A DNA stretch of 64,000 nucleotides from Panopea generosa (Eukaryota > Mollusca > Bivalvia > Adapedonta > Hiatellidae): assembly GCA_029582155.1 (NCBI GenBank), contig CM055905.1:7453572-7517571 (forward strand). The letters run 5' to 3'. The notes beneath the pieces are model-generated. The model was not told the DNA's origin. It ran no database searches and worked only from the letters and a program-made list of their open reading frames with translations. Every line of letters begins with the position of its first letter. Position 1 is the stretch's first letter. Made by a program: the position numbers and the translations under genes. Shown here piece after piece: positions 1-12,300 of the stretch.

Positions 1-65
1 CAGTCTGCCCTCGCTCAACAACTCATGATCCTCTGTGCTACTTTATTGTGCCTTAGTTTTACCAG
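1..65 (+). CDS. KCNT1: S5 exon 3' end of the Slo2 channel (one of several near-identical copies)
   Basis: Read as TCT GCC CTC GCT CAA CAA CTC ATG ..., this encodes SALAQQLMILCATLLCLSFT followed by AG at a GTAAGTG donor (66). It matches the S5 helix of Slo2 channels. The phase fits the pore exon exactly: ACC AG + T GCA TGT GGT gives T-S-A-C-G, the residues that precede IQHL. Upstream bases in later copies add VIQKSQ, also Slo2-like. Which copy is really used cannot be decided here, because the array continues off the left edge and the exon's true acceptor is not in view. Confidence 0.6.
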
Positions 66-884
66 GTAAGTGTCTGGTAATACAGAAGTCTCAGTCTGCC
101 CTCGCTCAACAACTCATGATCCTCTGTGCTACTTTATTGTGCCTTAGTTTTACCAGGTAAGTGTCAGGTAATACAGATGTCTCAGTCTGCCCTCGCTCAA
201 CAACCCATGATCCTCTGTGCTACTTTATTGTGCCTTAGTTTTACCAGGTAAGTGTCTGGTTATACAGAAGTCTCAGTCTGCCCTCTCTCAACAACTCATG
301 ATCCTCTGTCCTACTTTATTGTGCCTTAGATTTACCAGGTAAGTGTCGGGTAATACAGATGTCTCAGTCTGCCCTCGCTCAACAACTCATGATCCTCTGT
401 GCTACTTTATTGTGCCTTAGTTTTACCAGGTAAGTGTCGGGTAATACAGAAGTCTCAGTCTGCCCTCGCTCAACAACTCATGATCCTCTGTGCTACTTTA
501 TTGTGCCTTAGTTTTACCAGGTAAGTGTCGGGTAATACAGAAGTCTCAGTCTGCCCTCGCTCAACAACTCGTGATCCTCTGTCCTACTTTATTGTGCCTT
601 AGTTTTACCAGGTAAGTGTCGGGTAATACAGAAGTCTCAGTCTGCCCTCGCTCAACAACTCGTGATCCTCTGTGCTACTTTATTGTGCCTTAGTTTTACC
701 AGGTAAGTGTCTGGTAATACAGAAGTCTCAGTATGCCCTCGCTCAACAACTCATGATCCTCTGTGCTACTTTATTGTGCCTTAGTTTTACCAGGTAAGTG
801 TCGGGTAATACAGAAGTCTCAGTCTGCCCTCTCTCAACAACTCATGATCCTCTGTGCTACTTTATTGTGCCTTAGTTTTACCAG
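1..884 (+). repeat. 91-bp tandem array made of the S5 exon end plus its splice donor
   Basis: Copies start at 1, 92, 183, 274, 365, 456, 547, 638, 729 and 820, with an exact 91-bp period; the array is cut by the window edge. Each unit is about 85 nt of S5 coding sequence plus GTAAGT. Donors lie at 66, 157, 248, 339, 430, 521, 612, 703 and 794. The tenth copy breaks off exactly at the junction (CCAG then AACC at 885), so it has no donor. Copies differ at scattered bases (for example CTCATG/CCCATG/CTCGTG, TCTGCC/TATGCC), which argues against a simple assembly echo. Only 20 nt separate each donor from the next AG, too short for an intron. Reading past a donor gives AGG TAA, an in-frame stop. Confidence 0.9.
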
Positions 885-1114
885 AACCTGTCTTCCTTTA
901 CCAATAATAAAAAAAAGAAAAAAGCACCTGGATGCCATGTATTACATGTGTTGAAATTGGCTGGATTTATGCCTTGCCTTAGTGATGAATTGGGGCTCAC
1001 AGGTGTTATGATTTTATTGAACATTGATTGTATGTGAAACTATTACGATGAAATGTGGATCTCTAGTGTAAGGACTGTATTTGTAGATAGTAATACATGT
1101 AGTTCCCCCAACAT

Positions 1115-2010
1115 TTTTATCCCCCGCCACAGCTTGTAGAGTGGAGCAGGGGGATATAGAAATGGGCTGCATCGGTGCATCTGTTGTGCGTGCATCCATG
1201 CATCCACAACATATCTCCTTCAGTTTTGATTGGAATTTTTAATAACTTGGCACAAATGTTCACTAGGACAAGACAAAGTGTCATGCAAATGACTTGGGTC
1301 TGTTCGTCAAAGATCTAGGTCATAGCTCAAGGTCAAGTGTTTGGAAATCCATTGTATACGCTGTTTCCTCTTGTCCGGACTGTATCTTCTTTAGTTGTCA
1401 TTGGAATTTCAAATAACTTGGCACAAATGTTCACTAGGACAAGACGATGTGTCATGCAATGACTTGGGTCTGTTTGTCAAAGGTCAAGGTCAAGTGTTTG
1501 GAAATCCAATGTAAACACTATATTTCCTCTTGTCAAGACCGTATCTTCTTTAGTTGTGATTGCAATTTTAAATAACTTGGCACAAATGTTCACTAGGACA
1601 AGATGATGTGTCATGCGAATGACTTGGGTCTGTTTTTCAAAGGTCAAGGTCATAGCTCCGTCCGTCCGCTGCTGTCTTTACCTTATCTTCTTTAGTTGTG
1701 ATTGGAATTTTAAATAACTTAACACAAACGTTCACTAGGACAAAACAATGTATCATACCAATGACTTGGGTCTGTTTGTCAAAGGTCAAGGTCATAGCTC
1801 AAGGTCAAGTGTTTGAAAATCCAATGTATACACTGTGTTTCATCTTGTCTGGACCATATCTTCTTTAGTTGTGATTGCATTTTTAAATAACATGGCACAA
1901 ATGTTCACTTTGACAAGACGATGTGTCATGCGACTGACTTGGGTCTGTTCGTCAAAGGTCACAGCTCTGTCCGCCCATCCTCTGCTGTCCGGACCTTATC
2001 TTCTTTAGTT
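1115..2010 (+). repeat. Hairpin-headed repeat with about five tandem ~175-bp units
   Basis: Starts with a CCCCCGCCA...GGAGCAGGGGG stem. Then about five diverged units follow, each with TAACTTGGCACAAATGTTCA, ACTTGGGTCTGTT and GTCAAAGGTCA. Same general type as the copies at 7738, 34207, 37547 and 44118. Confidence 0.7.
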
Positions 2011-3561
2011 GATGATGTGACAAAGTGACTTCTTACATTATATTCACTTGGTACCTTATTGCTCTAATGAGATGAAATGAATAATTGCACTTCCATTGAT
2101 CACTCAATTCTCATCTAAGAATCAGTTCAGGATACAAAAATTATTTTGTATGCAACGAAATGCACTTGTCCTGTTACCATATTCATTTGTCCTACAAACA
2201 GATATGAAATAATCAACAAAACACTACTGGTGTGACAACAAACTTGTTCTTAAAATCAATCATTATGATATCTTCTTTCAAAATTTAGCAGACTCGCTGT
2301 ATAATAATTGATGAATTGATCGAAAATTTAAACTAAATCTCTTAAGTGTTTGCAAGTTTGTTAAGTTTTTGAGGCGCCAGATTTTCTGGCGTCTCATTAG
2401 TATCGTAGGATGTTGGAAAATTTAGCTTATTTCATTTGTACTCTCTAACTGCCCAAGAGAAAGTAGTTCTTGATTTATTATGTATCTGTCTGGTGAAAAT
2501 AACTAATGTGCGAAAAATAAACTAATGATGTGAAAACATGTTTGATTCTTCACTTTTAATATTTGATGTCTGCACACAATTGCTATTTACTTTGAAGGCT
2601 GAAATGTAGGAGTGTCCATACTAATTAGCATATCGCATATCACCAATGAACGTAGTCCCTGAAGCAAATGTAAAATTAATGGCTTTCTTTCTGTCGTCAA
2701 TCATGGTTGATTTCAAATTGATGTTAGATTCAGAAATGTTAAACATTATAACAGAAAAGTTCTGTAATCTAAGGCCCTACATTGTTTAGATTCAGATCAG
2801 TCCATAAAAGTATGTAATAAAGTCAAGGAGTATCACCTCTTTTGTCGACCTAACTTTAATCGTGGTGTATTATTGAGAGCATTTTACAAGTAAACAAAAC
2901 AATGCAATCGTTATGGGTTTTTCTCAGCATCTAATTTCAACAAATATAGGATAAAATCACCACTTGAAACAGTTTATTTTGTAAACAAATTGTAGAATTT
3001 GTTTGAAGCAAATAATATAAAAATACCGGAGGTCACTCGCCTTGAGAAACCCGGTCTAAAAGTCGGCTCATAGGTTACTGCAGTCCCGTTTATTAGGGAT
3101 GTTTTAAGACTTAACTATTAATGTCTACTTATATGAAATTTATTTTTATTTTGAAATACACGGATACTCTATGAAAATATTCTTCATTAAAGAATTAAAC
3201 ATTAAAAATTCTTATCAACTGCACTAACTTTGAAATATGATATGTCCATTAAAAAAACTTGTTTACTATATTTTTATGGCAACAATATTTTAATATAGAA
3301 TAGAAAAAACATAAACTTGAAATGCACCCCCGGGTGTCAATTTTATACATCATGATGGATGGAGAGTATCGCAGTTGAAACCCGGGGGGTATCCAACTTT
3401 GCATCAATGAACACAAAACTGAAACATTTGATCAACACAGGATGGCATACCGATCCCATATCCACCCAATCTCATTTCTTGTTACATGTGTTTCTAAGAG
3501 AAACTCTGAAATATATCTATGTTTTTTATTTGAATTAGCTACAATTTTCAGTATTTCCCCC

Positions 3562-3742
3562 TGTGGTGAGTGTATTACTATCAGTCCTTGGGTCATGAGT
3601 TTGAATCCCATCTGGCCAAAGTCTTTGTGATGATTAATATATGACATAATGTCTCACTGTCACGTTTTACTGCTGATTCAAGTGGGAATGTTATCTGTTA
3701 CTTGCTGAGATGGGTGTACAATAGCACTGGATAACCTTCCGG
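3562..3742 (+). mobile_element. SINE A fragment
   Basis: Contains the B-box-like GAGTTTGAATCCC and the family body (GATTCAAGTGGGAA, GAGATGGGTGTAC, ACTGGATAACCTTC). Truncated at the head and tail. Confidence 0.7.
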
Positions 3743-5685
3743 GCCCGTCAGTCCTTTGATTCCAAACTGTGACCGTGTATTTGTGCATCTATGACATCTT
3801 GATAATTCAGACTGAAATGAGTTCTTATTGTTATAAACGACATCACTTTTAATTGATTTACACTGACAAACAGTGGTCTGTCATATTTATCACACATTAT
3901 CGCATGTTTGTTTAAAATACTTTGACCGGAAACAGTATTGCCAAATAATATAGGGCAGCGCACCTCGGGTTATTTATAACGCGGTTCCACGCATATTGCA
4001 GTTTCATTTCGTGGATCCTGGCTACCGTGTTATAACTGGACCTGAGTGTAATAAGATTTAAACCATATTAGAATATACGCTGGGTCCCATTATAACGTGG
4101 TCCGATATAACGCTAATTCCATTATAGGAGTTTTTGCTTGGCTCCCATTTTTTCAGCAGGGGGGAAATGTCATGATATAAAACTTGAAAATCGGCACGAA
4201 CGATCAAATGAAAACTATACAAAATGTTGTCGCCATGTTTTGATTTGATCATCACTCACCAATTAGGCTTGATTAGAACAAACTGCTGTAACCATTACCT
4301 CCTGATGGTTTAAAGGATAGTTAAAGTGATTGATTTATACCTGCATTGAGTATCAACAGTTTGTTATAATCCCGAGTGCTTCAATAAATGCTGACAGGCG
4401 CCAAACACTGAAGCCATATGCAAATTTTGTTATTATCGAGTAATCACGTGATCAAACAACTAAGCATTTGACAGGTAAAAATATACCACGGGTATAAACA
4501 CAAACTTATATATATTAGCTGGCCGGGACGAGGTCCAAGGAGAGCTATTACTATGACCCGGCATTGTCGTCGTCTGTAGACACCCAGGTTAAACTTTTGC
4601 ATTTAAGTTTAAGATATCTATGCAACCACTAATTGAATGTGAATGTGAGTGTTCACCATCATCAATGGAACACAAACAGACAAGAACCATATCTTTGGCT
4701 TGCATTTTGGCGCAGTTATGACCCTTTTTGGACTTAGACACCCAGGGGCGAGCTTTGTTGTCTTTTGACAACTCTTGTTATTTTAGTGTTGTAAGTACTC
4801 TTGATCTGTTTTTTAACATTAAACACTAATAACGTTGAGTTAAAATTGAAGCACAATTTTTTTATATAGACACCGTTTTTTTTTTACTTCCGGGTCAAAA
4901 GGAAATATAACTTTTAACATAACAGAAAAAAACGTTTTTCTTTTCTTTTTTTATTAATTATACGCATACCTAAGTGTATCTGTTGTAACCAAAAGTGCAT
5001 TGTATCATATTACAATGCAAACAATACCAATCACTAATAGTTGGACAGCACGATAGGTGTGAATAACCGACATCGATTTTTTTCAAGGCAATTATCTCAA
5101 TAACTCGGTCCGAGTATAACATGGTTTCATTTTGTGGACCCCAAGATGCGAGTTATAATGGGACCCGAGTGTTTCAATAATTTTTTTGGTAATAAATGTA
5201 TAAAAACAGGGACATTTGCACTTAGTAATCTAAAAAACAGCTTAAAATAATATAAGCATTACATTGTAGGGATACCGATAGATACTGGGATCAAACAGTA
5301 CAGGATACCAACATACATGTATAGTAGTCACGATCTGCAGTTTCCAAATTCCGGTTTCATTTTCAACATAGTCACTTACGATTCTGAAAAATATTCTGTC
5401 CCTGAATGGCTAAGATTCAATGAAGCAAGTAAACTACCAGTTTAGCTACAAGTTTATCACTTGTCTTGCAGGACGAATGATGTATAAATGTTTTCTCGGC
5501 CTTCCCAATTTCCACTCGTTAATACAATACGGCGAGTGGAATTTTTATTGCATGCAGTTGTAACCATCATAATATTTCAAGATTTTGTAACGAAAAAATA
5601 AATCAAACAAATCTCACTTATTCTGGATTCAGAAGAAATTGTACATTATGATGACTAAATCTCTATATTACTATTTTCTCTACAG

Positions 5686-5869
5686 TGCATGTGGTATACA
5701 ACATCTACAGCGTGGTGGTAACAGACAGTTGAGTCTGTTTGAGTCGTTTTACTTCACCGTGGTGACGCTGTCCACTGTGGGATATGGTGACCTGTACCCA
5801 GACATTTGGCCGAGCCAGTTTTTCATGCTGTGTATGATTGTGGCTGCCCTCCTTATCCTCCCCACACAG
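5686..5869 (+). CDS. KCNT1: Slo2 exon: pore loop, selectivity filter and S6
   Basis: Acceptor CTCTACAG, donor CAG|GTACTG. Begins with one base completing the Ser codon, then [11 protein letters not shown]; filter STVGYGD; then [25 protein letters not shown] S6. The filter is the canonical K+ signature. Confidence 0.95.
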
Positions 5870-6316
5870 GTACTGTACTGGAACACCCTCATATTGACCC
5901 CCCACTGGTTACCCCTGTCCGTTCACATGTCATGTAAAAATTGGTTTCTGATTAATAGCTTTTGAAGGGGTTTAAGCTATAATAAATTAATTGCTAGATT
6001 ATCACCCCTGCCCGCCCCCCTAATTTTCATTACGCCTCAACCTTTTTATTATCATAAAAAAAAAATAGAATTCTCCCCCTCCCTCTTTTTAAGAAAAATT
6101 TGGATGATATAGCAATTAATTTATAATGGCCTTATGTATTTAATGAATATTTTGTGTGTCGTTTATGACAAGTGGGTTTTATCGATCAATTAAACTAGTC
6201 CCATCTCCGATCTCCAAAGGTTTTCCCATTCAAGCTGCTGGGAAAACAGCCATTGCCTCATGATGAATAGAGGTCACCGCATATCCGTAAACAATTTAAA
6301 AATTAAAAAGAGCAAA

Positions 6317-6385
<69 letters not shown>

Positions 6386-9300
6386 TATTTTAAGCTGCAT
6401 CTTTTGGTGAGCTCATCCTGTAACGCATCTGACTATCAATGGGTGCACTTGCGTACTGGTCAACCTTCAAGTAGACCAGGAAAGAATGGGTAGGCCATCT
6501 GATCAGTTGTTAGCCATCAATGGTATAAAAATGATGCTAAATATTCAAACAAACAAACAAACAAAATAAATTTATTTTTATCCTGTGAGTGCTGGGCCCG
6601 ATTAGCTAAGTCATTAGTGCATCTGATTATCAATCCAGGGGTCGAATGGCCGCCCTGCAACAATCTCTGTGATGGTTGATATTCAACATTGTGTCTCTTT
6701 ATCAATCGTCTCTCACCGCTGATTCAAAAGGGAAAGCTATCAGTTACTTGCAGAGATGGGGGTGTGCTTAAGTACTGGTTAACCTTCATGGATCCCAGGA
6801 AACAGTGGATAGATTAACTGATCGTCTGATAGCCCTCAATGGCATAAAAATTATGCTAAATATTCAATCAATTAATTATCCTGTGAAAAGAACATTTAGT
6901 GTCTATCTTTAATGAATGAATATAATATATAATAATATATCTTTAATGAATGAATATAAGCTGTGAATTGTAAGGCCATGGATATACAGTGTTTGATCAT
7001 GGTTAAGCTATTTGCACATTGGAACACAAAGGATGGGACTGTGGGCCATTTTGATGAATTTAAATAAATGATGAACTACTGCATTTTGGTTACAGTGTGA
7101 AGGCTTTGTGTCCACCTGGATAAAGAAAATTCAAAATAAACAATCAAGTAAAAGTCCGGGAGGACAGACGGTAACCATGGATACGTTTAATCACTAGATA
7201 TGCGGCTAACATTGCATGTTTTGTTTGAGTGGGAGGCACAGAATCAACCAAAATTGTAACAATACAAGTCTGGGCTCCCAGTACTGATCCAGTGATTAAA
7301 TTATGAGATTTTTACAGAAGAAAATCTTATATTATGAGCTGGGCCTGGTTAGTTCAGTTGGTAGTGCATTTGACTATCAATCCACTAGGGTCATGAGTTT
7401 GAATTCTCCCTGTCCAACCTCAATACACCTTACAATATTTACATACAGCATGAAAACATGTATTTTATAGTAATAATATAGTAAATATTCATTTTTTTTC
7501 TCTCAAAATTTATTAAATTGCTTATGAATTTGAGTTTGACCAAATGTATACATGCACATGAAATCATGTGATTGGAAATTAATCAAAATGTCTGGTTATA
7601 CAGCACAAGAAAAAATGGTGAGAATTATTTTCTGAATAAAAACATGCAATTAATGTTACAGAGGTGAGTGGGACTTATTCCATACTGTACCCCCCCCCCC
7701 CCCCCCCCCCCCACACACTTTCTGATATAAACGTTTATTATGCCCCGCATTTACTTTCAATGGGGGGGGGGGGGGCATATAGTATCACCGCTGTCTGTAC
7801 GTACATCTCGTACGTACGAAAATGGTTTCCGACTTATATCTTTAATTTTAATGAACAGATTTATACAGGTAATACAGGTCAAGTTCGTATTTCGTTCCGG
7901 TCTGATGATTGTAAATGGAGTTATGCCCCTTTTTTGACTTAAATTATTGACAAATGTCAAGAAATTGGTTTCCGCTCGATATCTTTTGAAGGATTGGATG
8001 GATTTGATTCATATTTGGTTAAGATATATGGTGATAAACTACAGCTCAAGTTTGATTTTCGTAAAAATCCCTGCATATTAATTAGGTGTTCTGGACTCTG
8101 ACTGGCTGATAGTTTCCGACCTCTTAAGTCTTTATTGATGGACCGATTTTGATAAAACTTGATATTTGGCTTTATTGATATCTACAATGTAGTTAAAAAG
8201 TGGGGGCATCTGTGTCCCATGGACACATTTCTAGTTCTTTATAGGAACACAAAAATAAGATGATAAAAGTGGAGACAGTTGATGCAAGTCAGCATGTGGA
8301 ATCAATTATTGACAAACACCATCCTGCATGCTCCTTTGTCCTGTCAAATAATAATTTATGTAGTTTTTCTAGTTACAGTGGTGGTGGTGGTGTTTGCAAA
8401 AGAAGAACAGTTTACTGGCAGCATATGTCTGTAAATGTTCCATCTCTGGCATGATTGTTAAACATAAATACCTGTATCAGTATGGCAGTCAGGCTAAAAG
8501 TCCTGGAGGGCTGATGGTAACCATGGATACATTAAATCACTAGATCTGTGGCTAACATTGCATGTTTTGTATGAGGGGGGGTGGGGGGGGGGGGGGGGCA
8601 CAGAATCAACCAAAATTGTAACAATACAAGTCTGGGCTATATGTCACAGTTTTGATCCATTGATTTAATTAAACTAAATGCAGATGAGAGTTTTACAGAA
8701 GAATATCTTTCATTATGAACCTGGCTCGGATATCTCAGTCGGTAGTTCGTCTGACTATCATCCACAGGTCTCCAGTTCAAGTCCTGGCACGGGCACAGTC
8801 TCCATGATGATTGATACATGACATTTCGTCTCATTGACATTTTCTGTCATTGTCATTCGTCTCTCAAAATTATTTCAAATGGGAAAGTTATCAGTGCAGA
8901 GATGGGTGTGCTTGAGTACTGGTTAGTTTAAACTTATTTAGTATACTGCGATTGTGTAACAAGTTATTACAACTTGTACAAATCATACTTGAAGTTTTCC
9001 TTGGTAGAACCAGTACTAAGCATATGAAGAGAAAGTGCCTTGCTTAAGGACACCACATAATAGCCGTTGGGGAGGATCAAACCTATGACCCTCATATCCT
9101 GGGTTCAATGGTCTACCACTGGACCATGCACTCCACTAGCACTGGTTAACCTTCTAGGATCCCAGGAAAGAGTAGTTACATATATATGTAGGTTAACCAA
9201 TTGTCTGTTAGCCCTCAATAACATCCAAATTTTGTCACATATTAAAGTAAACGCGTACCAACTACTTGTACCATCTTCCAAATGTGCTGATGCCTCAGTA

Positions 9301-12300
9301 GCTTGTACTCTTCCTACATTTGACAGTTTGAGCAGCTAGCGTACACATGGATGGAGAGACAGAAGCAGGGTGGAGCGTACAGCAGCCACCGGGCACAGAC
9401 GGAGAAACACGTGGTGGTGTGTACAACCACGCTGCAGGCAGACACCATCATGGACTTTCTAAATGAATTTTATGCTCACCCAAAGTTACAGGTACAGTTT
9501 GGTACTTAAACACACAGTTTGACAAAGTGTTAATCAAATAAAAACTCGGAATTCTTTGACATTTATTTGGACCAGAGAAATCAGTTTAAATTTTGTATGA
9601 AATATTTTGTAAATTGCCATCAAACCCACTACCAGTAATGACACATTTATTCAACTTTATATTATTTTAACAAGACTTTAACTGTACAATTTAATTTACT
9701 TGTACTAAAGACCAATGTTCGAAGTCTCAAGTCGTTTTATTTTCCATAAAATAAGTGTGTGTCAGCGCATGTGGGTGGGAGTGTGGGTATTCGGGGTGTT
9801 AAGTACCGTATATCGTCGGCCATAAGTCGAATTTTTCAGACTCCAAAATCACTCTGAATCCCTACTCGACTTATGGCCCCGTCCTAGTCCCGAGTGATGA
9901 TTTTTTTTACCAACGGTCAGCTCCTACTGAAGTTTTGAACGTCGAATTTCAGTTTCAGCAACAGTCTATATGAACAATGACACCAAAGTGCAGAATTGAA
10001 TTACACTCTTGTCAATCAACTATGCATCTCGCAAACACAAAGGATGATTACGTCATACGTGGAAAGTTACTTTGTTCATGGAAAACTCTGATTGACAGTT
10101 GAAAAAAATGATCATTTTCAATTAGACGCTTGATGTTTTAACTCTATGCAAGGGAAACCTTGATCTTGGTCAGCCGAACGATTGCGTTGCCTAGCAACCT
10201 ATACGATGTTGGCACGGGGTGTAAACATATATGCCGAAAATTGCCTTGGGATATTTGGGTCAGAAGTAACCGATTATTGCAATTTGCATTCCCATATATG
10301 TGGTGACACTTATCCACGGATTACAGAATATACCAAATATTCAACAGAAGACTGCATTTGTTTGTCGGCTGCATATTTGCCGTTGATTCGATAACGGTAC
10401 ATGAACGTATACTGGCGTAAGGTCAGTTGTGAGTGCAGGCAATCGCTACTGTAGGAATTTTAATATTTAGGTGACCCAAATCTCACCCACTTCCTTTTCG
10501 AAAATTCTGGGTCGACTTAAGGAAGGGTCAATGCAAAAAACTGAGATCTGAAGGTCAAAAAGTCCCCTCGACTTATGGCCCGACTCGCCTTATGGCCGAC
10601 GATATACGGTAGTAATGTGTTCAGCAAGATGCTTAAAATGTCAAACTGTCCTTATCATATGTCACAAGTGTAGAAATGTTATTGCATATGTATGATTTTT
10701 ATTTTATATCCAGGATTACTATGTGGTCTTACTTTCTCCATGTGAATTGGATCCAACTATGAAGGTACTGCTGCAGGTACCGATGTGGGCCCAGAGAGTC
10801 ATATTCATCCAGGGCTCAGCCCTTAAAGACACAGATCTACTGCGATGTAGGGTCCAGGATGCCGAGGCATGCTTTATTCTCGCAACACAGAACGTGGAGA
10901 ATAAGGAAGCAACTGTAAGTTTGATAGATTAACTTTGACCGTTGTGTCCCCTTTTTATAACATTTCAAAAATTAAGTTTATAGTTATTTATTTTAGTTCA
11001 AATGCAAAGAATACTCAAAGCTTATATGAACCACTCTTGAGCCCGCTTTCTTTGCACAATTAGTACTGAGTGTTGTTTTTGAGAGGCATTGGGTTGAGCT
11101 TGGAATCGAACCCGCAACCACTGGTTTCAATAGCCATTACTCAATCCAATACACTACTGTCCCGCTTCGTTCAGCTGGAAAAAATCTCATGTTGAGATGG
11201 TTAGTAAAATTTGTGCCTGGTATTTGAACCTGAGTAACAAAGTGTATGCTCTTAATTGCCACATAAGAAATTAAACAGCCAATCAAATAATTTGTCACTT
11301 AAACCTTCTTATATTTCTCTAACCAATTAAAATATATACTTATCCACTTACAAACTTAATGATAAGAAAAGTATTCAAGTGATTTTGATTTTATATTGGT
11401 CTTTGTACAACTGTGTATGGATTCATTGACATTCATTAAATAATTAATAAATAACCAGTCAAATCTCAATTAATTTTTAAAGTATATAATTAAAACTTAA
11501 GGGAATGTTGGTGACACAGGCACCAGGTAATACTAACTACCCATCCCTTCAGTGTTTTATCATTCAGACAATGTGTTTCCATCTATTTGAGTGTTTTATC
11601 ATTTGGACAATGTGTTTCCATCTATTCAGTGTGTTATCATTCGGACAATGTGTTTCCATTTATTCATTGTGTTATCATTCGTACAATGTGTTTCCATCTC
11701 TTCAATGTTTTATCATTTGTATAATATGTTTCCATCTCTTCAGTGTTTTATCAATCAGACAATGTGTTTCCATCTATTCAGTGTTTTGTCATTCTGACAA
11801 TGTGTTTCCATCTATTCAGTGTGTTATCATTCGGACAATGTGTTTCCATCTTTTCAGTGTGTTGTCATCCGGACAATGTGTTTCCATCTTTTCAGTGTTT
11901 TATCATTCGGACAATGTGTTTCCATCTATTCAGAGTGTTATCATTCGGACAATGTGTTTCCATCTATTCATTGTTTTATCATTCGGACAATGTGTTTCCA
12001 TCTTTTCAGTGTGTTATCATTCGGACAATGTGTTTCCATCTCTTCAGTGTGTTATCATTCGGACAATGTGCCATCTATTCAGTGTTTTATCATTCGGACA
12101 ATGTCTTTTCATCTATTCAGTGTGTTATCATTCGGACAACGAATTTCCATCTATTCAGTGTGTTATCATTCAGACAATGTGTTTCCATCTCTTCAGTGTG
12201 TTATCATTCAGACAATGTGTTTCCATCTATTCATTGTTTTATCATTCGGACAATGTGTTTCCATCTCTTCAGTGTGTTATCATTCGGACAATGTGTTTCC

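Larger units (their letters stand above)
886..5685 (+). other. Slo2 intron between S5 and pore exons
   Basis: No coding exon recognised. Holds a hairpin-headed bivalve-type repeat (about 1115-2010), a SINE A fragment (3562-3742) and scattered pieces with the string GTTATAATGGGACCCGAGTG (about 3965-4130 and 5097-5175). I see nothing classifiable in 2010-3560 and 4260-5090. Confidence 0.6.

Noticed and set aside
6591..6660. tRNA gene candidates at SINE heads (also 19909, 29797, 49204)
   Set aside because: A/B-box-like sequences are present but cloverleaf pairing is broken and each is joined to a SINE body or tail, so they are SINE heads.
7664..7942. Proline-rich ORF at poly(C)
   Set aside because: Generated by the homopolymer run and the hairpin-headed repeat.
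10182..10394. 70-codon ORF inside the 808-bp TIR element
   Set aside because: No transposase motif, and too short to be the mobilising enzyme.
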